Shown here piece by piece: positions 14,302 through 23,589 of a stretch of DNA of 44,487 nt; position 1 is the stretch's first letter; every line of letters starts with the position of its first letter. The notes beneath the pieces were generated by a model, which did no database searches, was not told the origin of the DNA, and was given only the letters and a program-made list of their open reading frames with translations. The translations under genes were made by a program, and so were the position numbers. The stretch is from Deltaproteobacteria bacterium (GTDB lineage Bacteria > Myxococcota_A > Polyangia > JAAYKL01), in assembly GCA_016937015.1 (NCBI GenBank), contig JAFGWT010000483.1, positions 1 through 44,487 on the forward strand, written 5' to 3'.

Positions 14302-16445
14302 TTCATCATTCCCTTCTTCCACACCCGCACCTGATTGCGACCGCCTTCTTTGGCCGCGTACAGCGCCAGGTCTGCCCGCTCCACCAGGTCTTCCCTGGTT
14401 TCGGCATGATGTGGCAATGTCGCCACGCCCATCGAAATCGTGCACCGCAGCTCGCCTTTTTCGGTATGAAACACCTGGCGCTCCAGGTCCATCCGAATGC
14501 GCTCACCCAGTTGCACTGCACCGGCGGTATCAGTGCCGCCGCAAATAATAACAAATTCCTCGCCACCATATCTCGCCGGCATATCCGTATCGCGAACCAC
14601 ATTGCGCCGCAGTGTCTCTCCCAACGCCTTCAGCACCACGTCGCCGACCGTATGGCCATACGTGTCATTGACGCCCTTGAACTTATCCACATCACAGAGA
14701 ATCACGGACGTGGGGGTGCCAAACCGACTCGAATGGGCCACCTGACGCACCAGTTCGTCCTGAAACGATCGATGGTTGGGCAAACCGGTGAGACCATCGG
14801 TGGTGGCCAGCTCCTTCAGCTGCTGCACCATGGCAGCATTCTGAAGCTTGGTGCCCAGCTGATTGATCATCACCTGCAACGTCATTCGGATATCTTCCGT
14901 ATACGCACCGGCGTTGGCGGACGCCAGCATCAGGGTGCCAAGTACATCATCACCGCTCATCAACGGCAGCACCATCAAGGCGTTCATGTTTTCAAAGGCG
15001 GGTTGCACCTTTTTGGTATACACAATTTGCTGCCTGGCATCGAAGTTGCCCCGGTACGGCAGGTAATGTCCCGTTTTGTACACAGAACCCGCCAGACCGC
15101 AGCGGGTGGTCATCTCCAGTGACGACAGCATTTCGGCATTATGCCCATGGGCGGCCACAATCTTCTGTTTTCCTTTTTCAGTCTCCAGCGCCACTGCGGC
15201 CATATCAAAAGGTGCAATCAGGCCAGCCGCCTCCAGCGCCGCCCGGACCACATCACCGGTACTCAGCGCTTTACTCAGTGATTCAGAGGCCCTCAGCAAC
15301 AGAGACTGCTCCGACTTGGCTTTCTGCAGCTGCACAAACACGCGTTCGTTGGAGACATTTTGCAAAATGCTTTCCACTGACGCCTTGAATATCGCTTTTT
15401 CGCGATCGTTGAACGGCACATTGCCCGTGCGGTCCCCACACAGGACACCGTGTATCGCCGCGCCCTCCATAATGGGAACGCCGATAAAATCCGTCACTGA
15501 CGTGTCTTCCGAGTAATACACCAGCGACGGGTGTCCCGGCCGCAGTTCCCGCAAAACCATGGGCTGGCCGCTCTGATACACTGCCCCAACAATCCCCTCT
15601 TTCATGTTGTAGTCCCGGTGAGCGATGACCTCGCTGTCAGTGACGCATTCAAGCACCCGCAATGTGCGGATGCCTTCCTTTTCCCAAAACAGAATACAGG
15701 TATGCAGCCCCATGGTCTGCTTCAGGAGGTCCACATGCTGAAACATGGCGCGACGCACTTCGGCCACCGTGCAGCGGGAAAGCCGCTCCTCTTCCTCTTT
15801 GCGTGTCCGTGCACTGGCGCCGCCACGCGTGGCGGAAGTCAATCGAAACGATCTGGCGTCACTGTGAATGCGCTGCTGCTCCTGCTCCATTTTTCGCTGG
15901 GCGCTCTTTCGCATGCGCGTCACTTCCGCGCGGGTGAATATCAGATTCAACACCGAAAACAGCGCCACAAACACCGCATGTAAAATCGCCTGCGACCATT
16001 CGGCTTCACTGGGATGGGCCGTGGCCGCCGCAAACTCAAGCAAAATCGTAACGCCCACCAACGTGAATCCCACCCACTGCGAGGTGTACACCACAAGGAA
16101 CGCCACCATGATGAGCAGCGCCGGATAATAGGAAGATGCAAACCCGCCCAGCATCTGGATTCCCGCATGGGTGGCCAAAACCAGCATCAGGCCCAGTTCG
16201 AAATTCATGCGGTTTTGCAGAGATTCACTCTGGTTGTTTGAAAAAAACCGCGCTTTGACCTTCAGGCCAAAAAGCAGGGTCCACATTGCAAACATGGACA
16301 GCACAATGATTCGGTTGGCATCCACCAGTTCCCTGGCAAACACGCCGTGCACCAGCAACGCTGCGAATGCACCCGAAAAGATAAATGTTCGCGACAGCCG
16401 AAGGCCCCTTTTGATGCCGTAAATAGTGTATTCCAGTGTAGACAC
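14298..16445 (-). CDS. Membrane diguanylate cyclase with GAF-type sensor domains
   Basis: 715 residues. The first 170 residues contain about five or six transmembrane helices (FIFSGAFAALLVHGVF, IIVLSMFAMWTLLFGL, ALLIMVAFLVVYTSQWVGF). A coiled stretch (RKMEQEQQRIHSDAR) leads to two GAF-like domains, about 225-375 (EGIVGAVYQSGQPMVL, DFIGVPIMEGAAIHGVLCG) and 395-545 (GLAGSVYKTGHYL, LMVLPLMSGDDVLGTLML). The end is a GGDEF domain with ATTDGLTGLPNHRSF, DVDKFKGVNDTYGH and the intact active site GGEEF, so it should make cyclic di-GMP from GTP. RDTD five residues before GGEEF is a product-inhibition I-site. The domain order suggests that a membrane or small-molecule signal sets cyclic di-GMP output. 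The small lipoprotein gene begins at its stop codon. Confidence 0.93.
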   Translation of the reverse strand: MSTLEYTIYGIKRGLRLSRTFIFSGAFAALLVHGVFARELVDANRIIVLSMFAMWTLLFGLKVKARFFSNNQSESLQNRMNFELGLMLVLATHAGIQMLGGFASSYYPALLIMVAFLVVYTSQWVGFTLVGVTILLEFAAATAHPSEAEWSQAILHAVFVALFSVLNLIFTRAEVTRMRKSAQRKMEQEQQRIHSDARSFRLTSATRGGASARTRKEEEERLSRCTVAEVRRAMFQHVDLLKQTMGLHTCILFWEKEGIRTLRVLECVTDSEVIAHRDYNMKEGIVGAVYQSGQPMVLRELRPGHPSLVYYSEDTSVTDFIGVPIMEGAAIHGVLCGDRTGNVPFNDREKAIFKASVESILQNVSNERVFVQLQKAKSEQSLLLRASESLSKALSTGDVVRAALEAAGLIAPFDMAAVALETEKGKQKIVAAHGHNAEMLSSLEMTTRCGLAGSVYKTGHYLPYRGNFDARQQIVYTKKVQPAFENMNALMVLPLMSGDDVLGTLMLASANAGAYTEDIRMTLQVMINQLGTKLQNAAMVQQLKELATTDGLTGLPNHRSFQDELVRQVAHSSRFGTPTSVILCDVDKFKGVNDTYGHTVGDVVLKALGETLRRNVVRDTDMPARYGGEEFVIICGGTDTAGAVQLGERIRMDLERQVFHTEKGELRCTISMGVATLPHHAETREDLVERADLALYAAKEGGRNQVRVWKKGMMK

Positions 16446-16656
16446 GCGGTATGCTCCAAATATAAAAAGCCCTGCATACCAAAGTACAGAAGTGCCTTTC
16501 CGCGGTCAAAATAACGACTGAAAAAAAACGCTAAAAATCCACGGAAATGAAAGGAGACTGGAAGTGAGGAAGGTGTGAGGAAAATGGGTATGAGACGCTG
16601 ACCCCACCTGGTCACCGCGCCCGCGCCTGTCATGGTGATCATTGGCACATTTGGGT

Positions 16657-18024
16657 CTAAAAAAAATCCAGTGATACGCTGATAAGTTTTTCGAGTTTTT
16701 TAACCGCGTCTTTTTCGGTGAACACAAACACGTGGTCGCCGGGCTGAATGACATCATTGCCCCCGGGAATAATCGCCGTGCCTTCGCGGATAAGTGCACC
16801 AATGATGGCGTTTTGCGGCATTTTTACGTCCTTGAGCGGCTGCCCAACAATTTTTGCGGTTTCCAGCGCTTCAAACTCGATCATCTCCGCATTGCCCGCC
16901 AGACCATACGGGGTCACACTTTTCACGCGTCCCTGTCGCACGTAGTGCAAAATGGTGCCAATGGCCAGCGCCTGGGGCGATACCACCGCATCCACGCCGG
17001 CATTCTCAATAATGGGAATATACCCGGTCTTGTTTGTCAGCGTGATTACCCGATGCGCACCCAGCCGTTTGGCGTTCAGCGCCGCCATCACATTGGCCTC
17101 CTCGTCCTTTAATGCAGCCACAAACACGTCACAATCCCGGATATTCTCTTCAAGCAGCAGATTCTCGTCGGTGGGAAATCCCTGCAGCACCAGAATCTTT
17201 GACAGCGACATGGCCAATTCATTGGCCCGCACCGCATCAGACTCAATCAGTTTAATATTCGCTCTGGTCGACTTTTCCAGCTCCTTGGCCAGCGTGAATC
17301 CGATGCCCGTGCCCCCTGCGATCGTAATGCGTTTGGTGGGGCGCCACAGCATATCGAACAGCTCCGCCAGGCTGGGTAAGTCTTTCGGTGCTATCACCGT
17401 ATAAAGTACATCCCCCGCCTGCACATCATCATTGCCTTTGGGAACAATGCTTTCCCCCCGCCGGATACGCGTGGTCACCAGCATTTTCAAATCCGGCGCC
17501 AGATTGCGGATGGCGGCAAAACTCCGATCGCACACTTTCGACTTCGCGGGCACCCGAATCCCCACCAGCTGGAGCCCATGTCCCAGTTCGGCCACATCTG
17601 TGGCAATCGGCACCTGTAAAATGTCCATCAGCCGTCTGGCAGTAACCATCTCGGGATTGATGGCGTGGGTGACGCGAAACCCGTCTTTTCCAAGAACGGT
17701 TTCATCTTTTAAAAACGCGGTTTCGCGAATGCGCGCCACCCGAATGGCATGGGGGGCCTTCATTGCCGCAATGGCGCAGGCCACCATGTTGACTTCATCT
17801 GAATTTGTTACCGCCACAAGCATATCCGCAGATGCAATACCGGCGTCCTGCAGATTAACAGGGTTGGACCCTGAACCGGAGATAGTCTGAATATCAAACT
17901 GGTCCCTGGCGATTTCAAGATTTTCCTCACAGGTATCGATTGCCACCACATCCGCGTTTTCCCCGGACAGGGCGCCGATTATGGCATATCCAACCTGGCC
18001 TGTACCAACAATCACTGCGCGCAT
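16657..18024 (-). CDS. trkA: Trk-type potassium uptake regulator TrkA
   Basis: 455 residues, full length for TrkA. It has two RCK halves, each an NAD-binding Rossmann fold followed by a TrkA_C domain. The first begins MRAVIVGTGQVGYAIIGAL (GxGxxG at 7-12) with the Asp after beta2 (VVAIDTCEENLE). The second begins at about 233, ITIAGGTGIGFTLAKELEK, with LIESD as the beta2 acidic residue. TrkA_C parts are seen at about 140-220 and 370-450. TrkA sits on the cytoplasmic face of the TrkH/TrkG channel and gates potassium entry in response to nucleotides. No trkH is in the window. The gene lies 15 bases after the CheY-like gene and is probably in its operon. Confidence 0.95.
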   Translation of the reverse strand: MRAVIVGTGQVGYAIIGALSGENADVVAIDTCEENLEIARDQFDIQTISGSGSNPVNLQDAGIASADMLVAVTNSDEVNMVACAIAAMKAPHAIRVARIRETAFLKDETVLGKDGFRVTHAINPEMVTARRLMDILQVPIATDVAELGHGLQLVGIRVPAKSKVCDRSFAAIRNLAPDLKMLVTTRIRRGESIVPKGNDDVQAGDVLYTVIAPKDLPSLAELFDMLWRPTKRITIAGGTGIGFTLAKELEKSTRANIKLIESDAVRANELAMSLSKILVLQGFPTDENLLLEENIRDCDVFVAALKDEEANVMAALNAKRLGAHRVITLTNKTGYIPIIENAGVDAVVSPQALAIGTILHYVRQGRVKSVTPYGLAGNAEMIEFEALETAKIVGQPLKDVKMPQNAIIGALIREGTAIIPGGNDVIQPGDHVFVFTEKDAVKKLEKLISVSLDFF

Positions 18025-18039
18025 TGTATGAAATGTTTC

Positions 18040-18417
18040 CTACTGAATTTTGAGAAGCTCTTTTACCTTGGAGATCACCTGGGGCGCCTGAATCGGTTTG
18101 GTGACATATTCATTGGCACCCAGTTGCAGCGCCCGCTGCCGATCTTCGGCCGCTCCTTCTGTTGTAATAATCATGATTGGCACATCCTTGTGAACCGCAT
18201 CAGTACGAATCCGCTTCACCAGTTTGAGACCATCCATGATGGGCATGTTAATATCTGTTATCACCAAATCAAATCTGCCACCCGCCAGCTTTTTCAGACC
18301 ATCCACGCCGTCATCGGCTTCCACCACCTTCAGATTTCGAATGCGGCCAAGTGCGAATATAATCAGCTGTCGCATCATTGGTGAGTCTTCCACTATTAAA
18401 CAAGTGTATTGTGCCAT
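18040..18417 (-). CDS. CheY-like single-domain response regulator
   Basis: 125 residues, a stand-alone receiver domain. The acidic pair is E10-D11 in CLIVEDSPMM, the phospho-acceptor is Asp55 in VITDINMPIMDGL, the switch Thr lies in MIITTEGA, and the Lys in YVTKPIQAP. GGAGG lies 9 nt before the ATG at 18417. With no output domain it must act by binding a partner; in this operon the coiled-coil/GAF protein (21 bases upstream) and TrkA (15 bases downstream) are the obvious candidates. Confidence 0.94.
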   Translation of the reverse strand: MAQYTCLIVEDSPMMRQLIIFALGRIRNLKVVEADDGVDGLKKLAGGRFDLVITDINMPIMDGLKLVKRIRTDAVHKDVPIMIITTEGAAEDRQRALQLGANEYVTKPIQAPQVISKVKELLKIQ

Positions 18418-18438
18418 TTATCGAAGCCTCCGTTGAGC

Positions 18439-19272
18439 TCAAAGACTGTTAAAGCAGTCCAGCGCAGCCGCCACACTTTCTGTACGTGCATAAAGTCCAG
18501 AACCGATAATAGCGGATGCGGCATGTTCTGCAAGCAATCTGAACAGCTCGTAATCCACATTTACAAATTTTTTCTTTTGTTCAAGAAGCGAATAGATCGC
18601 GATCACCCCAATGGCATCGCCGCCGAACATGACGGGAATACAGGCCACCGGCAACGACTCATCCACTGCTTTTTCGGGCTCCATGATAAACTGCACGCCA
18701 TTGGCCGCTGCTTCACCCAGCGGGCCGACATTCCATTCAATGGTGGTGCCGCAAATCTCTTCGCAGTGAAAGGCATGGACCGGGCGCAGGTACGGCGTTT
18801 TGTCATCACTGTAGCCGCGCAGGAAAATGCCCACGCTGCCTGCGCCCACAAATTGCATCAGCATCTGTTCGATGACACTCAGCACCTGCGGGGCTTCCAT
18901 GGTGGCATGCAGCTGAGACGATGCCACATACAGATTGGCCATCTGATCCAGCTCCTGCTCCATCTCCAGGTAGCGATCCTCGTAGGACTGAAATTCCCGT
19001 TTCGCGTTATCCACACTTCGCCGAATTTTCAGTTTTTCCTCTTCCAGTGCCTGAATCTTGGCGAGCAAATCCTTTACCGCATCGTCCGACGCCAGCTGAC
19101 TGCGCAGCTGGACATTTTCTTCGGACAATTCCTGAATTCGCTCACGCATTTTCTGCGCTTCCTGGAGCAACTGTTCGGTAAATTCCGCGCCTTTGCGAAA
19201 AAATGTTTCTAAAAACTCCTCGCTCCGTGCCCCGAAATCAAATGTATCTTCATCTGTACTGCGCCTTTTCAT
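18439..19272 (-). CDS. Coiled-coil protein with C-terminal GAF domain
   Basis: 277 residues, no signal or transmembrane segment. Residues about 20-115 are a long, highly charged coiled coil (LLQEAQKMRERIQELSEENV, KIQALEEEKLKIRRSVDNAK). Residues about 120-265 form a GAF-like domain (LSVIEQMLMQFVGAGSVGIF, GVQFIMEPEK, IPVMFGGDAIGVIAIYSLLE), a fold that binds small ligands or mediates dimerisation. No catalytic domain is attached. It is the second gene of a likely operon, NtrC-type regulator, this, CheY-like and TrkA, suggesting a cytoplasmic sensor or scaffold. The role is inference. Confidence 0.88.
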   Translation of the reverse strand: MKRRSTDEDTFDFGARSEEFLETFFRKGAEFTEQLLQEAQKMRERIQELSEENVQLRSQLASDDAVKDLLAKIQALEEEKLKIRRSVDNAKREFQSYEDRYLEMEQELDQMANLYVASSQLHATMEAPQVLSVIEQMLMQFVGAGSVGIFLRGYSDDKTPYLRPVHAFHCEEICGTTIEWNVGPLGEAAANGVQFIMEPEKAVDESLPVACIPVMFGGDAIGVIAIYSLLEQKKKFVNVDYELFRLLAEHAASAIIGSGLYARTESVAAALDCFNSL

Positions 19273-19364
19273 TGTGTATTACTCCCAACAGTTTTCTTTT
19301 GCGGCCAGGTCAGGAAGAAAATCTAACACGCGCCGGGCAACCGGACAAATGCCCGGTTGCATTT

Positions 19365-20738
19365 TCAGTCCTGTTTTTTCAATCCAAGCGCTTTTATCTT
19401 CTTGTGAAGATTGGTGCGCTCAATCTGCAAATCCTGGGCTGCCTTGGAAATGTTCCAGTTATGCTCCTCCAGCATATCAAACACATACTTGCGTTCCGCC
19501 TCTTCCCGATACTGCTTGAGCGACGGTTTGTGCCCTTCAATCTTCGGCACACCCGGTGCGGGTTTCACGCCCGCAATGGATTCCGGCAAATCATCAATAC
19601 CGATTACCGCACCGCTCATAATCACCAGCCGTTCGGCCATGTTTTTGAGCTCCCGGACATTGCCCGGCCAGCTGTAGGCGCTCAGTTTTCGCATGGTCTC
19701 ATCTTCGATAATCTTTTTCGGATACCCGTTTTCCTCGCAGAAACGGTTGATAAATGATTCCAGCATCAACGGCACGTCTTCAAGTCTTTCTCTTAGCGGC
19801 GGCGAGTGCAACGGCACCACATTCAGACGGAAGTATAAATCCTCCCTGAATGTGCCGCCGGCGATCGCGGCCTCGAGATCCTTATTGGTGGCCGCCAGCA
19901 CCCGCACATCCACATGGATGTTTTTCTGGCCGCCCACCCGGGTCAATTCCCCGGACTGCAGCACGCGCAGCACCTTGGCCTGAGCGCTCATGGTCATGTC
20001 GCCAATTTCGTCCAGAAACAGGGTACCGCCATCCGCCAGCTCAAACTGGCCCGGCTTGCGTCCTCTGGCGCCGGTAAAAGCACCTTTTTCGTAACCAAAC
20101 AGCTCCGACTCTATCAACTCCCCGGGGATGGCCGCACAGTTGACTTTGACAAACGGCTCGTCCCGCCGGGGAGACATATCGTGGAGCGCTCTGGCAATAA
20201 GCTCTTTTCCGGTTCCCGACTCACCCGTTATCAGCACGCGAGATTTTGTGGGGGCCACCTTTTCAATTTGCGCAAACAGTGTTTTCATCACAGCCGCCCG
20301 GCCGATCATCTCATGACCGGAATCCACCTGGGCCTTCAGATTCTGAACCTGTTGCGCCAAAAGCCGCTGTTTGAGACAATTGGCCACACGTATCAATATC
20401 TGATCCCTATCCAGTGGCTTTTCAAAAAAATCCGTTGCGCCCAGTTTCACGGTCTCCACCGCTTCAGCCAAAGAGGCATGCCCCGAAATCATAATAATGG
20501 GAATATCCGTATAGTCTGTGTTCGACGTGCGAATTTTTGACAGCGTCTCCACACCGGACATGCCAGGCAGCTTGATATCCAGAATAATCAAATCCGCCCC
20601 TTCCCGTTCCAGATATGACAAACCATCCTGCGCCGTCCCAAACGCGGCCACTTCGTATCCTTCGCCTTCAAGCACAAGGCCCAGCGTTTTCCGAATGTTT
20701 TTTTCGTCGTCAATCACTAAAATACGTGCTGCAACCAT
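19365..20738 (-). CDS. NtrC-family sigma54-dependent response regulator
   Basis: 457 residues. Receiver domain 1-120 with pocket VIDDE and phospho-acceptor Asp54 (IILDIKLPGMSG); sigma54 AAA+ ATPase about 142-370 with Walker A GESGTGKE (172-179), the sigma54-contacting loop GAFTGA (219-224) and Walker B GGTLFLDEIGDM; Fis-type helix-turn-helix at the end (ISKAAQDLQIERTNLHKKIK). Such proteins are phosphorylated by a partner kinase and open sigma54 promoters. GGGGAG precedes the ATG at 20738. No kinase gene is adjacent; the gene starts a run of four leftward genes (gaps 92, 21 and 15 bases). Confidence 0.95.
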   Translation of the reverse strand: MVAARILVIDDEKNIRKTLGLVLEGEGYEVAAFGTAQDGLSYLEREGADLIILDIKLPGMSGVETLSKIRTSNTDYTDIPIIMISGHASLAEAVETVKLGATDFFEKPLDRDQILIRVANCLKQRLLAQQVQNLKAQVDSGHEMIGRAAVMKTLFAQIEKVAPTKSRVLITGESGTGKELIARALHDMSPRRDEPFVKVNCAAIPGELIESELFGYEKGAFTGARGRKPGQFELADGGTLFLDEIGDMTMSAQAKVLRVLQSGELTRVGGQKNIHVDVRVLAATNKDLEAAIAGGTFREDLYFRLNVVPLHSPPLRERLEDVPLMLESFINRFCEENGYPKKIIEDETMRKLSAYSWPGNVRELKNMAERLVIMSGAVIGIDDLPESIAGVKPAPGVPKIEGHKPSLKQYREEAERKYVFDMLEEHNWNISKAAQDLQIERTNLHKKIKALGLKKQD

Positions 20739-20897
20739 GAACTCCCCTTTGGGTCTGATTTTACTGTGTTGTCGAAATGATTACTTTACGCTGACTGCTA
20801 AATTTTCTCAATGGTTACAAAGTCTTTTGCGGACTTTTTTATCTGCGGTCACCCCCCGATGACACAATAACACCTGCGGATACGACTGCAGCGCCCG

Positions 20898-23135
20898 CTA
20901 CTTTCCACGCTGCCGTTTGATTTTGCCCAGCATTTGGTCCGCATTTTCCAGCAGCTGACCAATGGACAGGGCGGTGGGATCCGCTTCGTGGGTGTATCCC
21001 ACAGAGATAGACAGTTCGTAAGGACGAAGCTGTTTGTCATTGAATTCCCTGAACGTTAGGTCAATCCGGTCAACGATACCTCTGCAGTCCCTTTCGTTCA
21101 TGTCCACTGCGATAATCGTGAACTCATCCCCGCCAATCCGCGCAATTATATCCTGATCGCGAATACTGCTTTTGAGCAGTTCCGCCGTTTTGGAAATGGC
21201 AAAATCCCCTTCGGCATGTCCGTAAGTATCATTAATCATTTTAAGCCGGTTCATGTCACCGTACATCATGGTGACCGATGCGCCCGTGCGTTTGGCCTGG
21301 CTGATCAAATGGTTGCCCAGGTACGTGAATCCGCGGCGGTTGTACAGCCCGGTCAGCTCATCCCGAAGGGACATCTCCCTCAACTCGTGAACCAGATTGT
21401 GACCGCGCAGGGCATTACCGATATGAATCCGCAGCTCCTCATAGACATAATGCGGCAAATCCGCTGCCCGCTGAAAAATGGCGTACCCGTAAGTGCGACG
21501 CTCAAAAACAATGGGAAACAGCAGGTGATTCTTTTTGGTATCCGTCTTCCACACCGACTCGGGCAATATTTCCCGGGTGGGAAACTGGATGCTCTCGCCT
21601 GCATCGACAATCATGCCGTTTTCATTGAAAGACAGCACCAGGGATGACGTCTGCGGAATATTCAGCATGTCAATACTGACGCCCTCCCGGTCTGTGCCGT
21701 ACAGCACCAGATGACACGCCTTGATGCCAAGCGTTGGCAGGTTTTCCTTAAGCACATTTTTAACGCGATTAATATCGAATGCAGTAATCAACGAGAGCAT
21801 GATGTTTCGAATCAACGCGCGATTGTCATCCTTGGCCAGTTCCTCACTCAGGTTCATGCGAAGGACGAAGTCACTGATCACCATCCGTGCCTGGGTTAAA
21901 ATCCCCTCGACCACCGGCGCATTGTCCTGATTACCCATAAACGAACGCCAGCGGGCGGCGAAGCTGGTGATCACATCCTGCCACACCTCCGCGCCGCCAC
22001 CGGATGAAATATGCTGCACCATGATAAATGTCAGCCGCTCCAGAAACCGATTGGGCGTTTCGTCGTTTTCGGCGGCTTTCACATCAGCCGTCAACGTCTG
22101 GATTAGCGACTCAGCCCATTTGTTGGCCGTTTCATCGCCGATTTCCCGGTTGTCCCCGATGATTAGCCGGTTGCAGTGGTCGATAAATTCCTTTTTGCTA
22201 CTGTCCGGGTTCGTTTTAATGGATGCGGTAATTTCGCTCATCAGCCGGGCATCCAGCACATGGGAGTGGATGCAGCCACAACTTTGCCGCGGGATGAACT
22301 TGGTCGAAACAAACACGTCGCCGCGCATTTCATTTCCGTTGACCAGTTTTAACAGCGACTCCGCCGCAATCTGCCCAATAGCGTACAGAGGCTGCCGAAT
22401 GGTGGTCAACGACGGCACATGATTCAGCGCCTCCGGCACGTCGTCGAAACCAGCCACACATATGTCGCCAGGCACCTGCACCCGGTGGGCAGCGAACTCG
22501 CTGATAACCCCAAGCGCTGTCCCGTCGTTGACGCAGAGTACCGCATCGGGCAATTTGTCCATGGCCAGCATTTTACGCGCAGCTTCAATCCCCGAATCCT
22601 TGATAAAGTGACCGGAAAAAATAAGCGACTCATCGACACTCAACCGATTGGCCGCCAATTCGGACGTAAACGCGTGAAACCTCGCTTCGGACTCCGTATG
22701 ATTTTCGTGTCCTTTTACAAACGCAAATGTTTTACAGTTATGTTCGCGGATCAAATGCTGAATTGTTTTGCGGATGCCCAGCTCGTTATCAATCAGAATG
22801 GACGGAATATCAGCCACTTTCTGTGAAATGCACACCATGGGACAGGTGTTGAGCGACCTGCAGAAGGCACTTAGCTCTTCGACATCGAAATGATCGGAAA
22901 ACGCACCTGTGTAAATAATCAGACCATCGAGTTCCAGATGCTGTGTCAGCGCCTTTACAATATCGTAATGCGGGTCGAAAGTGGCCACCTTGTTCTGGGA
23001 TGTGGCGATAAAGGTAAGCAGATCGATATTGTGTTCCGTGGCAAAATCGGCAACGCCAGGCCATACAATGCTCTGACAATCATCGTGGACTGCCGGGAAA
23101 ATGGCTGCTATCAGGGGTCGCTTTCGCTTTATCAT
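20898..23135 (-). CDS. GGDEF protein with LacI-type periplasmic-binding-like sensor domain
   Basis: 745 residues. Residues about 7-285 are a LacI/GalR-type ligand-binding domain (PLIAAIFPAVHDDC, GLIIYTG, IRKTIQHLIREHNCKTFAFV, PDAVLCVNDGTALGVISEF, ICVAGFDDVPEA) but without the N-terminal helix-turn-helix of a repressor. It ends in FIPRQSCGC, typical of this sensor type. A helical middle (about 300-450) and a GAF-like part (about 460-570) follow. The end is GGDEF with LRDELTGLYNRRGF, GDMNRLKMINDTYGH and the intact site IGGDEF, preceded by RDQD as I-site. No signal peptide or transmembrane helix is seen, so the domain senses a cytoplasmic, probably sugar-like, ligand and tunes cyclic di-GMP. The start at 23135 has only a weak ribosome-binding site. 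Confidence 0.92.
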   Translation of the reverse strand: MIKRKRPLIAAIFPAVHDDCQSIVWPGVADFATEHNIDLLTFIATSQNKVATFDPHYDIVKALTQHLELDGLIIYTGAFSDHFDVEELSAFCRSLNTCPMVCISQKVADIPSILIDNELGIRKTIQHLIREHNCKTFAFVKGHENHTESEARFHAFTSELAANRLSVDESLIFSGHFIKDSGIEAARKMLAMDKLPDAVLCVNDGTALGVISEFAAHRVQVPGDICVAGFDDVPEALNHVPSLTTIRQPLYAIGQIAAESLLKLVNGNEMRGDVFVSTKFIPRQSCGCIHSHVLDARLMSEITASIKTNPDSSKKEFIDHCNRLIIGDNREIGDETANKWAESLIQTLTADVKAAENDETPNRFLERLTFIMVQHISSGGGAEVWQDVITSFAARWRSFMGNQDNAPVVEGILTQARMVISDFVLRMNLSEELAKDDNRALIRNIMLSLITAFDINRVKNVLKENLPTLGIKACHLVLYGTDREGVSIDMLNIPQTSSLVLSFNENGMIVDAGESIQFPTREILPESVWKTDTKKNHLLFPIVFERRTYGYAIFQRAADLPHYVYEELRIHIGNALRGHNLVHELREMSLRDELTGLYNRRGFTYLGNHLISQAKRTGASVTMMYGDMNRLKMINDTYGHAEGDFAISKTAELLKSSIRDQDIIARIGGDEFTIIAVDMNERDCRGIVDRIDLTFREFNDKQLRPYELSISVGYTHEADPTALSIGQLLENADQMLGKIKRQRGK

Positions 23136-23589
23136 TGCAACAAAAATACCTGTTAATACAGGGAGATACTGTCAAATCATACCATGATTTTTTTACATTT
23201 TGTGAATATTCCCACGCACGTGTGACGCTTTTCGCAGTAAGTATTACTAAGTCAGCTCCATCACCGTTGCCAAACGGATTTATATCTCCATAATAAAACA
23301 ATACAGATTATAAATATAAACGCACATCAAAAATGAAGAATCTTTGGGGGTATACACCATCTTGACCCGTTGTGATATTTCAACCTGCCATGTTTCGTCA
23401 ATATCTGAATTTTACACTCCTGTTCAAGGTCGAGATATAATGACGATTGAAAGCCAATGGCGGTTCAACCCCACTCTAAATACTTCGATCCACGTTGCTT
23501 TTAACCCGGTGGGTCACCAGATGACTAAAACGATGTCACTGAGTAACCGAACCGAACAGAAATGGGTCAAAAAACGGAAGGCCAGTCCA
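23136..23589. other. Divergent intergenic region, no convincing gene
   Basis: 454 bases between the LacI/GGDEF gene and the PA14 lipoprotein gene. The PA14 frame is open back to 23344, but those 82 codons show no similarity, and the lipoprotein signal only begins at 23590. The left half is AT-rich and probably carries both promoters; a CACGCACGTGTG motif at 23213 is the only short symmetry I noticed. Confidence 0.5.

Noticed and set aside
14244-15122. 292-codon plus-strand open frame
   Set aside because: Antisense to the diguanylate cyclase GGDEF domain and the lipoprotein; no recognisable motif.
23344-23589. 82-codon N-terminal extension of the PA14 lipoprotein
   Set aside because: The lipoprotein signal and a good ribosome-binding site start at 23590; an extension would bury the signal peptide.
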